This document shows, piece after piece, positions 6,945 to 14,886 of a DNA stretch of 26,615 nt (within the stretch, counting starts at the first letter, position 1; every line of letters begins with the position of its first letter). The notes under the pieces are model-generated. The model made no database searches. It was not told where the DNA came from and saw nothing but the letters and a program-made list of their open reading frames with translations. This DNA is from Gammaproteobacteria bacterium UBA7310 (GTDB lineage: Bacteria > Pseudomonadota > Gammaproteobacteria > Pseudomonadales > Ketobacteraceae): contig DKQK01000006.1 in the NCBI GenBank assembly GCA_002471665.1, positions 1 to 26,615 of the forward strand, read 5' to 3'. The position numbers and the translations under genes were made by a program.

Positions 6945-7788
6945 ATTGGGTGTCCTTTTCCCGCGCCATGCGCTCAATGATGCGTTCAAGCCGATCTGAA
7001 AGCAGGCGGCTGGCGGCATTCTCCATGGCGCGGGCCAGTTCAGCGTGTACCGCCATCTCTGCCAGCGGGCGTAAGCGCCAAACCAGGTCCGCCAGCTTGG
7101 GAAACTCTTCCTTGGGGGGCAGCTCTTCGGTTTCATAGTTTGACAGAACGTGATCCCCCACCAGACGTACCAGCTCGTTGGCCACCCGCTCCACGTTACC
7201 GCGCAGCATGCGCACGATATCCAGCAGTTCCTCCAGGGGAATGCCGGTGGCCACCAGCTCAGCACCGGCCCGCAATGTACGCATGCTGCGTACCTGCACC
7301 ATGGTGCCTTCCGGGCGCATCAAGTCCAGGTCAGCAGCCCGGGCCAGGGCCTCCGGAGTCAGATAGGCGCCGTACATCTTCACCAGCTCGGTCATGGGAA
7401 CCAGTTGTGGCTCCTCATCCGTCCAGGGGCTGGTCAGCGCCGATTCCAACCCCATCAGATGGCGTAAATCGATACCGTTCTCCAGGGCATCGATCAGGTC
7501 TTTGATGCTGTTGAGAGAGTAGCCACGATCCAGCAGTCCGGAGATGACCCGTAATCGAGCCAGGTGACTGTTGAAGTAATAGCCCTTACGGCCCCGCAAC
7601 TCGGGAGGTGGGAGCAGCCCACGATCCTGATAGGCGCGGATATTCCGCACCGTGGTTTCGGAAGCCCGAGCCAGTTCATCAATGGTAAATTCCTTGCCCT
7701 GAGGCAGCTCCGTGGTTTTCTTGCTGGGAGCTGCCAGGCCGGGCAGGTGTTGCGCGATGTAGTTAAGGGTCTTGTGTGGCAGTTTCAT
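6943..7788 (-). CDS. MerR-family transcriptional regulator with long C-terminal domain
   Basis: A 281-residue regulator. A 33-residue N-terminal extension precedes a MerR-type winged helix-turn-helix at about 34-105 (FTIDELARASETTVRNIRAYQ, then LLPPPE and GYSLNSIKDLI). Classical metal MerR proteins are about 130-150 residues; this one has a long helical C-terminal region (about 110-281) without the Cys pairs of metal sensors, so it more likely responds to an organic ligand or protein partner. AGGATAAG ahead of the ATG supports the start. It converges on the metal-dependent hydrolase and lies 126 bp downstream of the lipoprotein gene on the same strand. Regulatory targets are unknown. Confidence 0.85.
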   Translation of the reverse strand: MKLPHKTLNYIAQHLPGLAAPSKKTTELPQGKEFTIDELARASETTVRNIRAYQDRGLLPPPELRGRKGYYFNSHLARLRVISGLLDRGYSLNSIKDLIDALENGIDLRHLMGLESALTSPWTDEEPQLVPMTELVKMYGAYLTPEALARAADLDLMRPEGTMVQVRSMRTLRAGAELVATGIPLEELLDIVRMLRGNVERVANELVRLVGDHVLSNYETEELPPKEEFPKLADLVWRLRPLAEMAVHAELARAMENAASRLLSDRLERIIERMAREKDTQ

Positions 7789-7866
7789 TCTTATCCTGGT
7801 GCCAGCCGTTGACGAATGTGTGCGGGATTATGCCACAGTTTCGTCACGGCTTCAGGGCATGCCTTT

Positions 7867-7901
7867 TCAGGCCATTCTTCAGGCCATATCAGTCAGGCCA
7901 T
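7867..7901. repeat. Three short direct repeats TCAGGCCAT
   Basis: TCAGGCCAT occurs at 7867-7875, 7879-7887 and 7893-7901, with start spacings of 12 and 14 bp, between the MerR-like gene and the lipoprotein stop codon. They may be operator half-sites or slippage products; no function can be assigned. Confidence 0.5.
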
Positions 7902-7914
7902 AGCGGCAAATGGC

Positions 7915-8834
7915 TTACAGCGTGATGACGTTGCCGTTATCGCCCGATTCAAGGGTGATGTTTGCAGTGCCTTCCGGTGGAAACACCAGATCATCGTCAC
8001 CACTTTCTGGATCGTCATCAAGGCTGTCGCAGGTAAACGCCAGGGTGTAGGCGCCGGGGTCCAGCGGCCCCAGATAGAACGATTGCTGTGGATCATCGCT
8101 CACATAAACCGACAGAATGGGCTCGACCTCGCTGCCCAGGTCGTCCGGGGTGACGTTCATCCCGCTGAATACATAGATGCTGGGGACTTCTTCCGGCCCA
8201 CAGCTGTTAAACAGAGGGTCGTCGTTTACGGTTCCGGTGGCATAGGCGTACACATCATCCCGCTTGATGTGCAGTACCGGTTTCAGCATGTATTCGCTAC
8301 CGCTACTGGCATTGCGCTCGACGATGGATTTGCGCAGATCCCAATCGATGATGTAGGCCACCGATTCATCGGCATTGACACTGAAGCTGCCACTGGTTTT
8401 CAGCTCATTTTTGTTGGCGGGCAGCTGCAAAGGGGACTCTGTATCATCATCCCAGACAATTTTGCTGGTGCCGTCCACCAAGCCAAAACGCACCCACTGG
8501 TAACTGCCTGCAGTAACGGTTTCGTTGTTGAACAGCTGGCTCAGTTGGCCGCCGCTCAATGCCAGCAAATCAACCGTCAGGGTGCCGTCAACCGGATCAA
8601 CATCCGGGCCGGTGAGGGTGATGGTCTTTTCTTCGTCGCCGGAGCGTTTCAGCATGACTTCTTCAATGGTGATCCACACTTCTTTCGCGCCATCCACGGG
8701 GGCATCCGTGATGCTCAGTGACAGTTTGCCTTACCGCTGGATCCGTTGGCGGAACGATCGCTGCTGCTGCCGCCACAGGCACTCAATGCCAGGGCGGTGA
8801 TGACGCTGATGAGTATTTTGGTTCGATGTTTCAT
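7915..8834 (-). pseudogene. DUF4382 lipoprotein gene with a one-base frameshift
   Basis: The gene reads in two frames. From ATG 8834 (after a good AGGAG) it encodes a lipoprotein signal ending in LSAC, with the lipidated Cys at residue 20 and a GGSSS tail, but it runs into a TGA soon after SSGKA. The rest, from 8727 to 7915, is in another frame and encodes the DUF4382 signature LSLSITDAPVDGAKEVW, then VDLLALSGGQ and a Ser/Asp-rich C-terminal part. Adding one G to the GG at 8729-8730 (CC on the plus strand) restores a continuous protein of about 306 residues joining as SGKGKLSLSIT. Either the gene is recently inactivated, or the sequence has a homopolymer error. The intact product would be an outer-membrane or surface lipoprotein of unknown role. 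It lies 47 bp after the molybdopterin oxidoreductase. Confidence 0.85.
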
Positions 8835-8881
8835 GGTTAACTCCTGTGTTCTTGCGTTACCTGAACGTTCTGGCTGTACCA

Positions 8882-11212
8882 CTATGATGTGGAGCTGGCC
8901 AGGCGTTTGTCGTTGATGCGCACCACGTTTCGTTCCATTTTAATGGTGCTGACGGTTACTTGTTGGCCGCTGAAGGCGGCGACACCAGTGACCGCGTCAA
9001 TGCTGTAATCATCGGTGATGTCGTTGAGGCTGACGCCTGCGTGTTGGCCGGCGATCGTCAGTTGGCTGCCGGGCCGGTTGTGGCCCCAGCCGTGGGGAAT
9101 GCTGATGACCCCGGGCATGATGTCTGCGGTGAGCTGTGCCGGTAGTTCAATTTCCCCCACCCGGCTGCTGACGGTGATGGTGTCGCCCTGCGCAATGCCC
9201 AGGCGTTTGGCATCCTCTGTGTTGATCAGGGCCGTGCAGCGGTTTTTGCCTTTCACCAGTCTATGGCTGTTGTGCATCCAGGAATTATTGCTGCGCACAT
9301 CCCGTCGCCCGATCAGGGCAAAGGAATCCGGGGCCGGTTTGCCCTTTTTTTCCAGTCTTTGTTGCAGCCGAGCAATGTCTTTCATGAACAGCTTGGGCAC
9401 CAGGTTGATGGATTTTCCCTGGGTGCAGAGCCGGTCGGGGAGGCAGGGCTGCAGCGGCCCCAGGTCGATACCGCTGGGGTGTTTTTTCAATTTTTTCAGG
9501 CACAGGCCCGCTTGCGCTCCCTGCCGGGTATGCCGGCTGTAGGGGCTCACATCCAGGAGGCGGCTGGCGCGGCTGGAGGGAAAGCGCCGGTAGACAAATT
9601 CCGTCACCTTTGATTGCATGTCGGTGAGTGTTTGCGGTTGCCGACCGTAGGGGCCCGCTTTTAATGCGATATCCAGCAACCCTTCATCCTTCAGTTTCCT
9701 GATGGCCAGATATTGCGCTTCGCTGGCAGCCCATTTCAGTGGGGAATGGGATTGCAGGCGGCGCGTCAGTTCGTTAAGAATCTCCCAGTCATGGCGGGTG
9801 TCGGGCAGTGGCTTGTAGAGTGGCGGGGAATACTTGGCAGTATTGCGCACCGTCAACATATTCAGCACCACATCATAGTGGCCGTGTTCCAGTGGCCCTG
9901 TGGGAGGCAAGATGATGTCCGCATGGCTTGTGGTTTCATTCAGGTAAAAATCGATGGAGACCATGAAATCCAGCTGCTGCAGTGCTTTGCTCACCTTGTT
10001 GCCGTTGGGCAGGGACAATACCGGGTTGCCTGCTGCCGTCACCAGCGCCCGTATCTGGCCCTTGCCGGAGGTGAGGATTTCATCGGCCAGAGTGGTGGCG
10101 GGGAATTCGCCGCCGAATTCAGGGTATTTGCGTACCCGGCTTTTACGCGAATTGAAACTGCCGGTTTGCCCGGCAACGTCTGCCAGCCCGGGCAGATCCA
10201 CGGCGGGACGGGTAAACATCACGCCGCCGGGCTCATCCAGGTTGCCGGTCAGCGTGTTGAACAGGGTAATCAACCAATTGGTGAGGGTGCCGAACTCCTG
10301 GGTGGACGCGCCCATTCGACCGTAAAAACAGGCACTGGGGGATTTGGCGAAGTGGATTGCCAACTGGCGGATGTCCTTCGCCTTGATGCCGGTGATGCGG
10401 GCAACTTTTTGTGGCGTAAATCCAACCACCATGTTTTTGACGATGTTCAGGCCCTGCACATGATTGGTGAGGCGGCCGGTGTCCACCAGGTCCTGGCGGA
10501 ACAGGGTATGCAGCATGGCCATCACCAGTAACGCGTCTGTTCCGGGGCGAATAAAGTGGTGTTGGTCGGCGATCGCTGCCGTTTCCGTGCGTCTTGGGTC
10601 AATGACGATCAGCTTTCCGCCCCGTTCCTGCAGGGCGCGTATCCGCTCCTTAAAGCCCGGAGCCGTCATCAGGCTGCCATTGCTGGCCATGGGATTGGCA
10701 CCCAGGCAGACCATCATATCCGTGCGATCAATGTCGGGTACCGGCAGCAACAGCTGATTACCGAACATCTTCATGGCCACCAGCATGGGGGCCAACTGAT
10801 CCACGGAAGTGGCACTGAATCGGTTGGCCGTACCCAGGGCCGACAGGAACGGCATTAACGTCAGCATGCTGCCCATGTTATGAATGGTGGGATTGCCCAG
10901 GTAGAGGCCAACGGCGTTGTTACCGTGTTTGGCCTGGGTATTGCGCAGGCGCGAGGCCACTTCATTGAAGGCGTTCTCCCAACTGATTTGCTCCCAGCCG
11001 TCCGGTGTTTTCAGCATGGGGTATTTCAGTCGATCCGGATCCTCGTGCAGGTCCTGCAGTGCCACCGCCTTGGGGCAAATGTGGCCCTTGCTGAGAGGGT
11101 CTCTGGGGTCACCCTTGATGGCCAGTATCTGTCCGCGGTCGTGGCTGATTTCAATGCCGCACATGGCTTCGCAGAGATTACAGGTTCGCAGGTGTTTTTG
11201 CGGTTGGGGCAT
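8882..11212 (-). CDS. Molybdopterin-dependent oxidoreductase (DMSO reductase superfamily)
   Basis: A 776-residue single-subunit molybdoenzyme. It starts with a 4Fe-4S motif, Cys11-x2-Cys14-x3-Cys18 and Cys46 (HICPKA), followed by the bis-MGD binding core (MMVCLGANPMASNG, IDPRRTETA, DIILPPTGPLEHGHYD) and a C-terminal molydopterin dinucleotide-binding domain (IPHGWGHNRPGS). By eye, the position where PhsA or formate dehydrogenase carries the Cys/Sec Mo ligand holds SVDQ (Asp138). No Tat signal is seen, so it is probably cytoplasmic. No electron-transfer or membrane subunit is adjacent; the substrate is unknown. ATG 11212 is preferred because AAGGA lies 6 nt before it; a TTG at 11254 is in frame but lacks support. 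Confidence 0.88.
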   Translation of the reverse strand: MPQPQKHLRTCNLCEAMCGIEISHDRGQILAIKGDPRDPLSKGHICPKAVALQDLHEDPDRLKYPMLKTPDGWEQISWENAFNEVASRLRNTQAKHGNNAVGLYLGNPTIHNMGSMLTLMPFLSALGTANRFSATSVDQLAPMLVAMKMFGNQLLLPVPDIDRTDMMVCLGANPMASNGSLMTAPGFKERIRALQERGGKLIVIDPRRTETAAIADQHHFIRPGTDALLVMAMLHTLFRQDLVDTGRLTNHVQGLNIVKNMVVGFTPQKVARITGIKAKDIRQLAIHFAKSPSACFYGRMGASTQEFGTLTNWLITLFNTLTGNLDEPGGVMFTRPAVDLPGLADVAGQTGSFNSRKSRVRKYPEFGGEFPATTLADEILTSGKGQIRALVTAAGNPVLSLPNGNKVSKALQQLDFMVSIDFYLNETTSHADIILPPTGPLEHGHYDVVLNMLTVRNTAKYSPPLYKPLPDTRHDWEILNELTRRLQSHSPLKWAASEAQYLAIRKLKDEGLLDIALKAGPYGRQPQTLTDMQSKVTEFVYRRFPSSRASRLLDVSPYSRHTRQGAQAGLCLKKLKKHPSGIDLGPLQPCLPDRLCTQGKSINLVPKLFMKDIARLQQRLEKKGKPAPDSFALIGRRDVRSNNSWMHNSHRLVKGKNRCTALINTEDAKRLGIAQGDTITVSSRVGEIELPAQLTADIMPGVISIPHGWGHNRPGSQLTIAGQHAGVSLNDITDDYSIDAVTGVAAFSGQQVTVSTIKMERNVVRINDKRLASSTS

Positions 11213-11434
11213 GAACAGTCCTTTTTCTCTCAGATGCGGCGGCAATATGGGCAATGTTACCTTTGGCTAAAGGAGCAGAAAAGGAATAGATCATCAAAAT
11301 GTCGACTTTTCGCTGTTGCGTTGCTTCGGGCCTGCAGGGTGGCGCCCAGGGTGCATGGGTTCGACTGAATTGTCGACAAAATAACTTAGCCGCAGCCTGG
11401 AAAAGGGATATTGCTGCCGGCTTGATGATACTGT

Positions 11435-11465
11435 AACTTAAACTAAGTTTGTTAGTTTTAACTAA
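11435..11465. promoter_or_regulatory. Cluster of AT-rich palindromic half-sites
   Basis: AACTTA-AAC-TAAGTT (11435-11449) is followed by TTAGTT-TT-AACTAA (11452-11465). Read together, AACTAA (11441), TTAGTT (11452) and AACTAA (11460) alternate in orientation. This is the layout of an operator for a dimeric repressor or activator, about 225 bp upstream of the oxidoreductase start. The cognate regulator is unknown. Confidence 0.5.
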
Positions 11466-11591
11466 AATGGTATGCAGCTCAGGCTGTTAAATGTAAGTGT
11501 CTGCTAACCCGTTTGTCGGGCGAAAATTAGTGTCCAATTTATCGGATTCAGCCCTTGCTTATGAGAGTTTTTGCAGTCTATTATCAGGGTC

Positions 11592-11685
11592 TCGACTGCC
11601 CGATCGCATGAATTGTTCTGCCTTCCGAATTATTCTCCTCAGCTATGGTGAAGCAGGGTCTTTTTGTCGCGATCGGGTAGTTCGA
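11592..11685. repeat. Long inverted repeat, possible structured element
   Basis: TCGACTGCCCGATCGC (11592-11607) pairs with GCGATCGGGTAGTTCGA (11669-11685) with one wobble and one bulge. A smaller nested pair (CTGCCTTC/GAAGCAG) lies inside. It could be a folded RNA, a processed mobile remnant or a protein site; no known family is recognised. Confidence 0.45.
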
Positions 11686-11734
11686 TTCCTTCCATGAAGC
11701 ACTTTTCCTGCAGCAACTCTTTGAATTAAAAAGG

Positions 11735-12397
11735 CTAACGCTTTCTGGCCAAGGTCAGTCCATCGGCCACTGTCAATAAGCTCAAGTCGATTCTGGTGTC
11801 CTCTTTCAACTTGCGGTTGAGGGCTCGAATGGCGTTGGTATCCACGTCATCGACGCTGTTATCCGCCACTCTGCCGCTCCATAGGGTGTTATCCAGAAGT
11901 ATCACTCCGTTGGGCCGAATCAGCTCCAGGCAGTACTCGAAATAGTGCTCATAATTCTCTTTGTCAGCGTCGATAAACGCCAGGTCAAACTCATTGCTGC
12001 GGCCGTCTTTTACAAGCTGTTGCAAGGTATCCAGTGCCGGCGCCAGTACCAGTTTGATTTTGTTCTCCACGCCGTCCCGTTGCCAGTAACGTTGGGCAAT
12101 GCGGGTCCAGTGTTCGTCAATGTCACAGCAAATCATTTCGCCGTCATCTGGCAGCGCCCTAGCCATACACAGGCTGCTGTAACCGGTGAAGGTGCCCACT
12201 TCGATGATGCGTTTTGCCGACATCAGTTTCACCAGCAGGGCCATGAACTGACCTTGCTCCGGTGCGATCTGCATGCGTGCCATTTCATCTTCGGCTGTCT
12301 CGTTACGCAGGTCCTTCAGTACGCTGTCATCCCGCACCGAATGTTCGACCACATAATCGTGCAGCGCCATAAGATCCAACGTGGGTTTATTGGACAT
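11735..12397 (-). CDS. Class I SAM-dependent O-methyltransferase (family 3)
   Basis: A 221-residue O-methyltransferase of the COMT/CCoAMT-like family (PF01596 type). SAM motif I is EVGTFTGYS at residues 66-74; the acidic CDIDEHW is at about 91-97; the metal-binding aspartates are in IDADKENY (142-149) and LLDN (167-170), followed by the family-typical TLWSGRV. It should transfer a methyl group from SAM to a catechol-like hydroxyl in a divalent-metal-dependent way; the true substrate is unknown. The start at 12397 has AAGGAG 8 nt upstream. The frame is open to 12634 but that part overlaps the neighbour and lacks family similarity. It follows the 133-residue gene by 22 bp, so it is probably the last gene of that operon. 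Confidence 0.92.
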   Translation of the reverse strand: MSNKPTLDLMALHDYVVEHSVRDDSVLKDLRNETAEDEMARMQIAPEQGQFMALLVKLMSAKRIIEVGTFTGYSSLCMARALPDDGEMICCDIDEHWTRIAQRYWQRDGVENKIKLVLAPALDTLQQLVKDGRSNEFDLAFIDADKENYEHYFEYCLELIRPNGVILLDNTLWSGRVADNSVDDVDTNAIRALNRKLKEDTRIDLSLLTVADGLTLARKR

Positions 12398-12419
12398 GAT
12401 TGAGGCTCCTTTGACGGGG

Positions 12420-12821
12420 TTAAGATTCTTCCGTAACCCATTGAATGATGTGCTCACCGGAGGCGTTGATCTGCAACCACTGATCCGGATCATCACCATT
12501 GCTCCAGGCGCTTTCCACGCAGCGCACTTCACAGTGCAGTGCGGCAAAGGCTGAGCGCGCCATGGCCACATCGTCGGCCCAGGGGGTGTCTTTACTGTCG
12601 ATCCAGACTGAGGTGAATCCCGTGCGACCGGCATTCAATACCACCATGCCATTGCTGGTGAGAGCATTGACACCACAGCGAAACTTACAGCCTTTTTTAC
12701 TGCTGCGCACTAACTCAAAGTGGGGCAGGGAGGATGTCAGCCAGTTCATCACCGCTGCCACATCATCAATCGCCAGATAGATTTCCAGATCGTCCAGATG
12801 GGACAGGGATTCGTTGCTCAT
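12420..12821 (-). CDS. Small protein of unknown function downstream of dapE
   Basis: A 133-residue acidic soluble protein that I do not recognise. It has a predicted alpha/beta character: LEIYLAIDDVAAVMNWL near the N-terminus, GMVVLNAG and TSVWIDSKDTPW in the middle, and ASGEHIIQWV at the end, with several Trp residues. No signal peptide, membrane segment or metal motif is clear. It begins only 3 bp after the dapE stop codon, with GGAG 9 nt before its ATG, so it is co-transcribed with dapE. This tight link suggests a conserved pairing, but no role in lysine synthesis can be claimed. Confidence 0.8.
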   Translation of the reverse strand: MSNESLSHLDDLEIYLAIDDVAAVMNWLTSSLPHFELVRSSKKGCKFRCGVNALTSNGMVVLNAGRTGFTSVWIDSKDTPWADDVAMARSAFAALHCEVRCVESAWSNGDDPDQWLQINASGEHIIQWVTEES

Positions 12822-12824
12822 GGG

Positions 12825-13970
12825 TTATCGCTCCGGCGCCAGTAGGTTGACCATGATCTGTTGGTAGATCTTACTCAGGATGTCCAGATCGTCGGCCTTG
12901 ATGCGTTCGTTGAGTTTGTGAATCGTGGCATTGCATGGGCCCAGTTCCACCACCTGGGCGCCGGTAGGCGCGATAAAGCGGCCATCGGAGGTGCCGCCGG
13001 AGGTGGACAGTTCGGGCTCCACGTTGGCTTCGGTGCGAATGGCGCTGACCACCGCCTGCACCAGATCACCCCGCCCTGTGAGGAAAGGCTCGCCAAACAG
13101 GGTCCATTCTATGTCGTACTCAAGGCCGTGTTCATCAAGGATTTTTTGAGTTTTTTGTTGCAATGATTGGGCGGTGTTCTCCGTGGAAAAACGAAAATTA
13201 AACACCACATCCACATGCCCAGGAATCACGTTGGTGGCACCGGTACCTGAGTTGATGTTGCTGATCTGGAACGAGGTGGGGGGGAAAAACTCGTTGCCGT
13301 TATCCCAATGTGCCTGGGCCAGAGCGTCCAGTGCCGGTGCCACCTGGTGAATGGGGTTGCGGGCCAGGTGTGGGTAAGCAACGTGGCCCTGGATACCCTT
13401 GACCACCAATTTGGCGCCCAGGGATCCCCGGCGGCCGTTTTTCACCACGTCTCCCACTTTTTCGGAGCTGGAGGGTTCGCCCACGATGCACCAGTCCATT
13501 TTTTCGTGGCGGGCCTCCAGGTGCTCCACCACTTTCACTGTGCCGTTGATGGAGGGCCCTTCTTCGTCGCTGGTAATCAGAAAAGCGATGGAACCCGTGT
13601 GCCGGGGATGTTCCGCCACGAAACGCTCACAGGCGGTGACCATGGCCGCCAGACTGCCTTTCATATCAGCAGCGCCGCGCCCGCAGAGCATGCCGTCCTC
13701 GATAACCGGTTCGAAGGGGTGATGTTGCCAGTTGTCCACCGGCCCGGTGGGGACCACATCGGTATGTCCGGCAAAGGCCAGAACCGGCCCCCGATTGCCG
13801 CGGCGGGCCCAGAAGTTGTCCACTTCACCGAAGGGCAGCCTCTCCACTTCAAAGCCGATGGCTGCCAGACGTTCGATCATGATGTTCTGGCAGTCGCAAT
13901 CATCCGGGGTGACGGAAGGCTTGGCAATCAATTGCGTAGCCAGTTCTAGGGTGGGCGACAGGTCAGGCAT
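12825..13970 (-). CDS. dapE: Succinyl-diaminopimelate desuccinylase
   Basis: A 381-residue M20 metallopeptidase-family enzyme that hydrolyses N-succinyl-LL-2,6-diaminopimelate to LL-diaminopimelate and succinate in lysine and peptidoglycan synthesis. Di-zinc ligands are visible: His69 (AGHTD), Asp102 (AADMKG), Glu137 (TSDEEG), Glu165 (GEPS) and His351 (TIHKLNE); Glu136 is the general base and Asp71 is also in place. All are offset by +2 from the Haemophilus enzyme (H67, D100, E135, E163, H349). GTSDGRFI (326-333) is a further signature. Length agrees with E. coli DapE (375). The ribosome site is weak. It heads an operon with the 133-residue gene and the methyltransferase. Confidence 0.97.
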   Translation of the reverse strand: MPDLSPTLELATQLIAKPSVTPDDCDCQNIMIERLAAIGFEVERLPFGEVDNFWARRGNRGPVLAFAGHTDVVPTGPVDNWQHHPFEPVIEDGMLCGRGAADMKGSLAAMVTACERFVAEHPRHTGSIAFLITSDEEGPSINGTVKVVEHLEARHEKMDWCIVGEPSSSEKVGDVVKNGRRGSLGAKLVVKGIQGHVAYPHLARNPIHQVAPALDALAQAHWDNGNEFFPPTSFQISNINSGTGATNVIPGHVDVVFNFRFSTENTAQSLQQKTQKILDEHGLEYDIEWTLFGEPFLTGRGDLVQAVVSAIRTEANVEPELSTSGGTSDGRFIAPTGAQVVELGPCNATIHKLNERIKADDLDILSKIYQQIMVNLLAPER

Positions 13971-14055
13971 GGATCAGGGTATCCCGGGGCTGGTTAAATG
14001 GGCCGCTATGATACCAAACCCCGAGTCGTTTACCGAATACTGTACACGAACCCGT

Positions 14056-14802
14056 CTAATTGAAGCCTTTGGCGGCTTCCACTTCATCCGGTAACAGGGA
14101 CTTCCGGCTTTCGTAATACTTGTTCCATTCAATTTTAATGGCCCTGAGGTTGCCCTGGGTGGGCTTGGGAAAGGGCTTGATGGCTTTCAGGTCGATCCCC
14201 GCCTGCATCAGGGTGAGGGCAGCCAGTTTGATTTCCGGCAGTTCCATGTCGCGGCCGAAATAAATGATATTGGCATCTTTCTCCGGGGCTTCGTCTTCAC
14301 GATAAGGCAGCACAATAAAGCCCACTTCCCGCAACGCCAGGTCCACGATGTGATTGTCTACGGTGGTAGGTATGCCTTTAATTAGCATAGGGTTACCCGG
14401 TGAGTACGTCTCCATCAAACGTTCCCGGGCCTGATGGGCCTGTTGCGCGCGCACGATGTTGGGGTTTTCACTCAACCAACCAAAGCTGATCAGCTTTTTC
14501 AGCAACGCGAGCTCTTCTTCTTTGGGGGGGCGAAGTTGCGCCAGAATCAGCGTGAGTTCATCCAGGTGACTGTATTTCCACTGCTCCATTTCCACTATGG
14601 CGGCCTCTTTTTCGGCGATGGTGGACGCTTGCTGGCTGCTGACCACATTGGCGTAAACCGCCACCAGTAACATCAGCAGGCTCAGTGTGGAGAGCACGGC
14701 TATACCGGCAATGGATTTCAGGGGTAGAAGTTTGACCGCAGCCACCAGGCCGGCAGCCAGCAGTATCAGAATCCAGGGCAGCAGATAGGGTAACGTGCTC
14801 AT
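14056..14802 (-). CDS. Unknown membrane protein between yffB and dapE
   Basis: A 248-residue protein I do not recognise. It has two N-terminal transmembrane segments (about 6-24 and 31-53, the latter LAGIAVLSTLSLLMLLVAVY-like), a short coiled-coil stretch (STIAEKEAAIVEMEQW), and a soluble C-terminal domain of about 150 residues containing ERLMETYSPGNPMLIKGIP and VGFIVLPYRED. No catalytic motif is seen. It is inserted between yffB and dapE, which adjoin in E. coli. AGGA is 4 nt before its ATG, and a small inverted repeat AAATTC-AGT-GAATTT (14814-14828) lies just upstream. Its function is unknown. Confidence 0.78.
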   Translation of the reverse strand: MSTLPYLLPWILILLAAGLVAAVKLLPLKSIAGIAVLSTLSLLMLLVAVYANVVSSQQASTIAEKEAAIVEMEQWKYSHLDELTLILAQLRPPKEEELALLKKLISFGWLSENPNIVRAQQAHQARERLMETYSPGNPMLIKGIPTTVDNHIVDLALREVGFIVLPYREDEAPEKDANIIYFGRDMELPEIKLAALTLMQAGIDLKAIKPFPKPTQGNLRAIKIEWNKYYESRKSLLPDEVEAAKGFN

Positions 14803-14886
14803 AGTGTCCTAAAAAATTCAGTGAATTTAATGAATTAGTATAGTCAACTCAGTGAGAACGCGAGCATCCGCCGCCAAACTGTGGGG

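Larger units (their letters stand above)
11213..11734. other. Intergenic region of about 520 bp without a convincing gene
   Basis: Between the oxidoreductase start and the O-methyltransferase stop I find no credible coding region; a 66-codon plus-strand frame at 11497-11697 lacks family features. The region holds the AT-rich palindromes at 11435-11465 and a long inverted repeat at 11592-11685, listed separately. It must contain the promoter of the oxidoreductase, but I could not identify -35/-10 boxes with confidence. Confidence 0.6.

Noticed and set aside
7816..8721. 301-codon plus-strand frame opposite the DUF4382 gene
   Set aside because: The minus-strand product has clear family signatures and a ribosome site; this frame has neither.
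9713..10531. 272-codon plus-strand frame inside the molybdoenzyme
   Set aside because: Antisense shadow of a high-confidence CDS.
11497..11697. 66-codon plus-strand frame starting at GTG
   Set aside because: No ribosome site, no family features, low-complexity composition, and it spans the inverted repeat at 11592-11685.
11661..11700. T-loop-like TTCGATTCC suggesting a tRNA relic
   Set aside because: The neighbouring bases do not form a T stem, and no acceptor or anticodon arm can be built.
12398..12634. N-terminal extension of the O-methyltransferase
   Set aside because: It overlaps the 133-residue gene in another frame, lacks family similarity, and a good ribosome site marks 12397 as the start.
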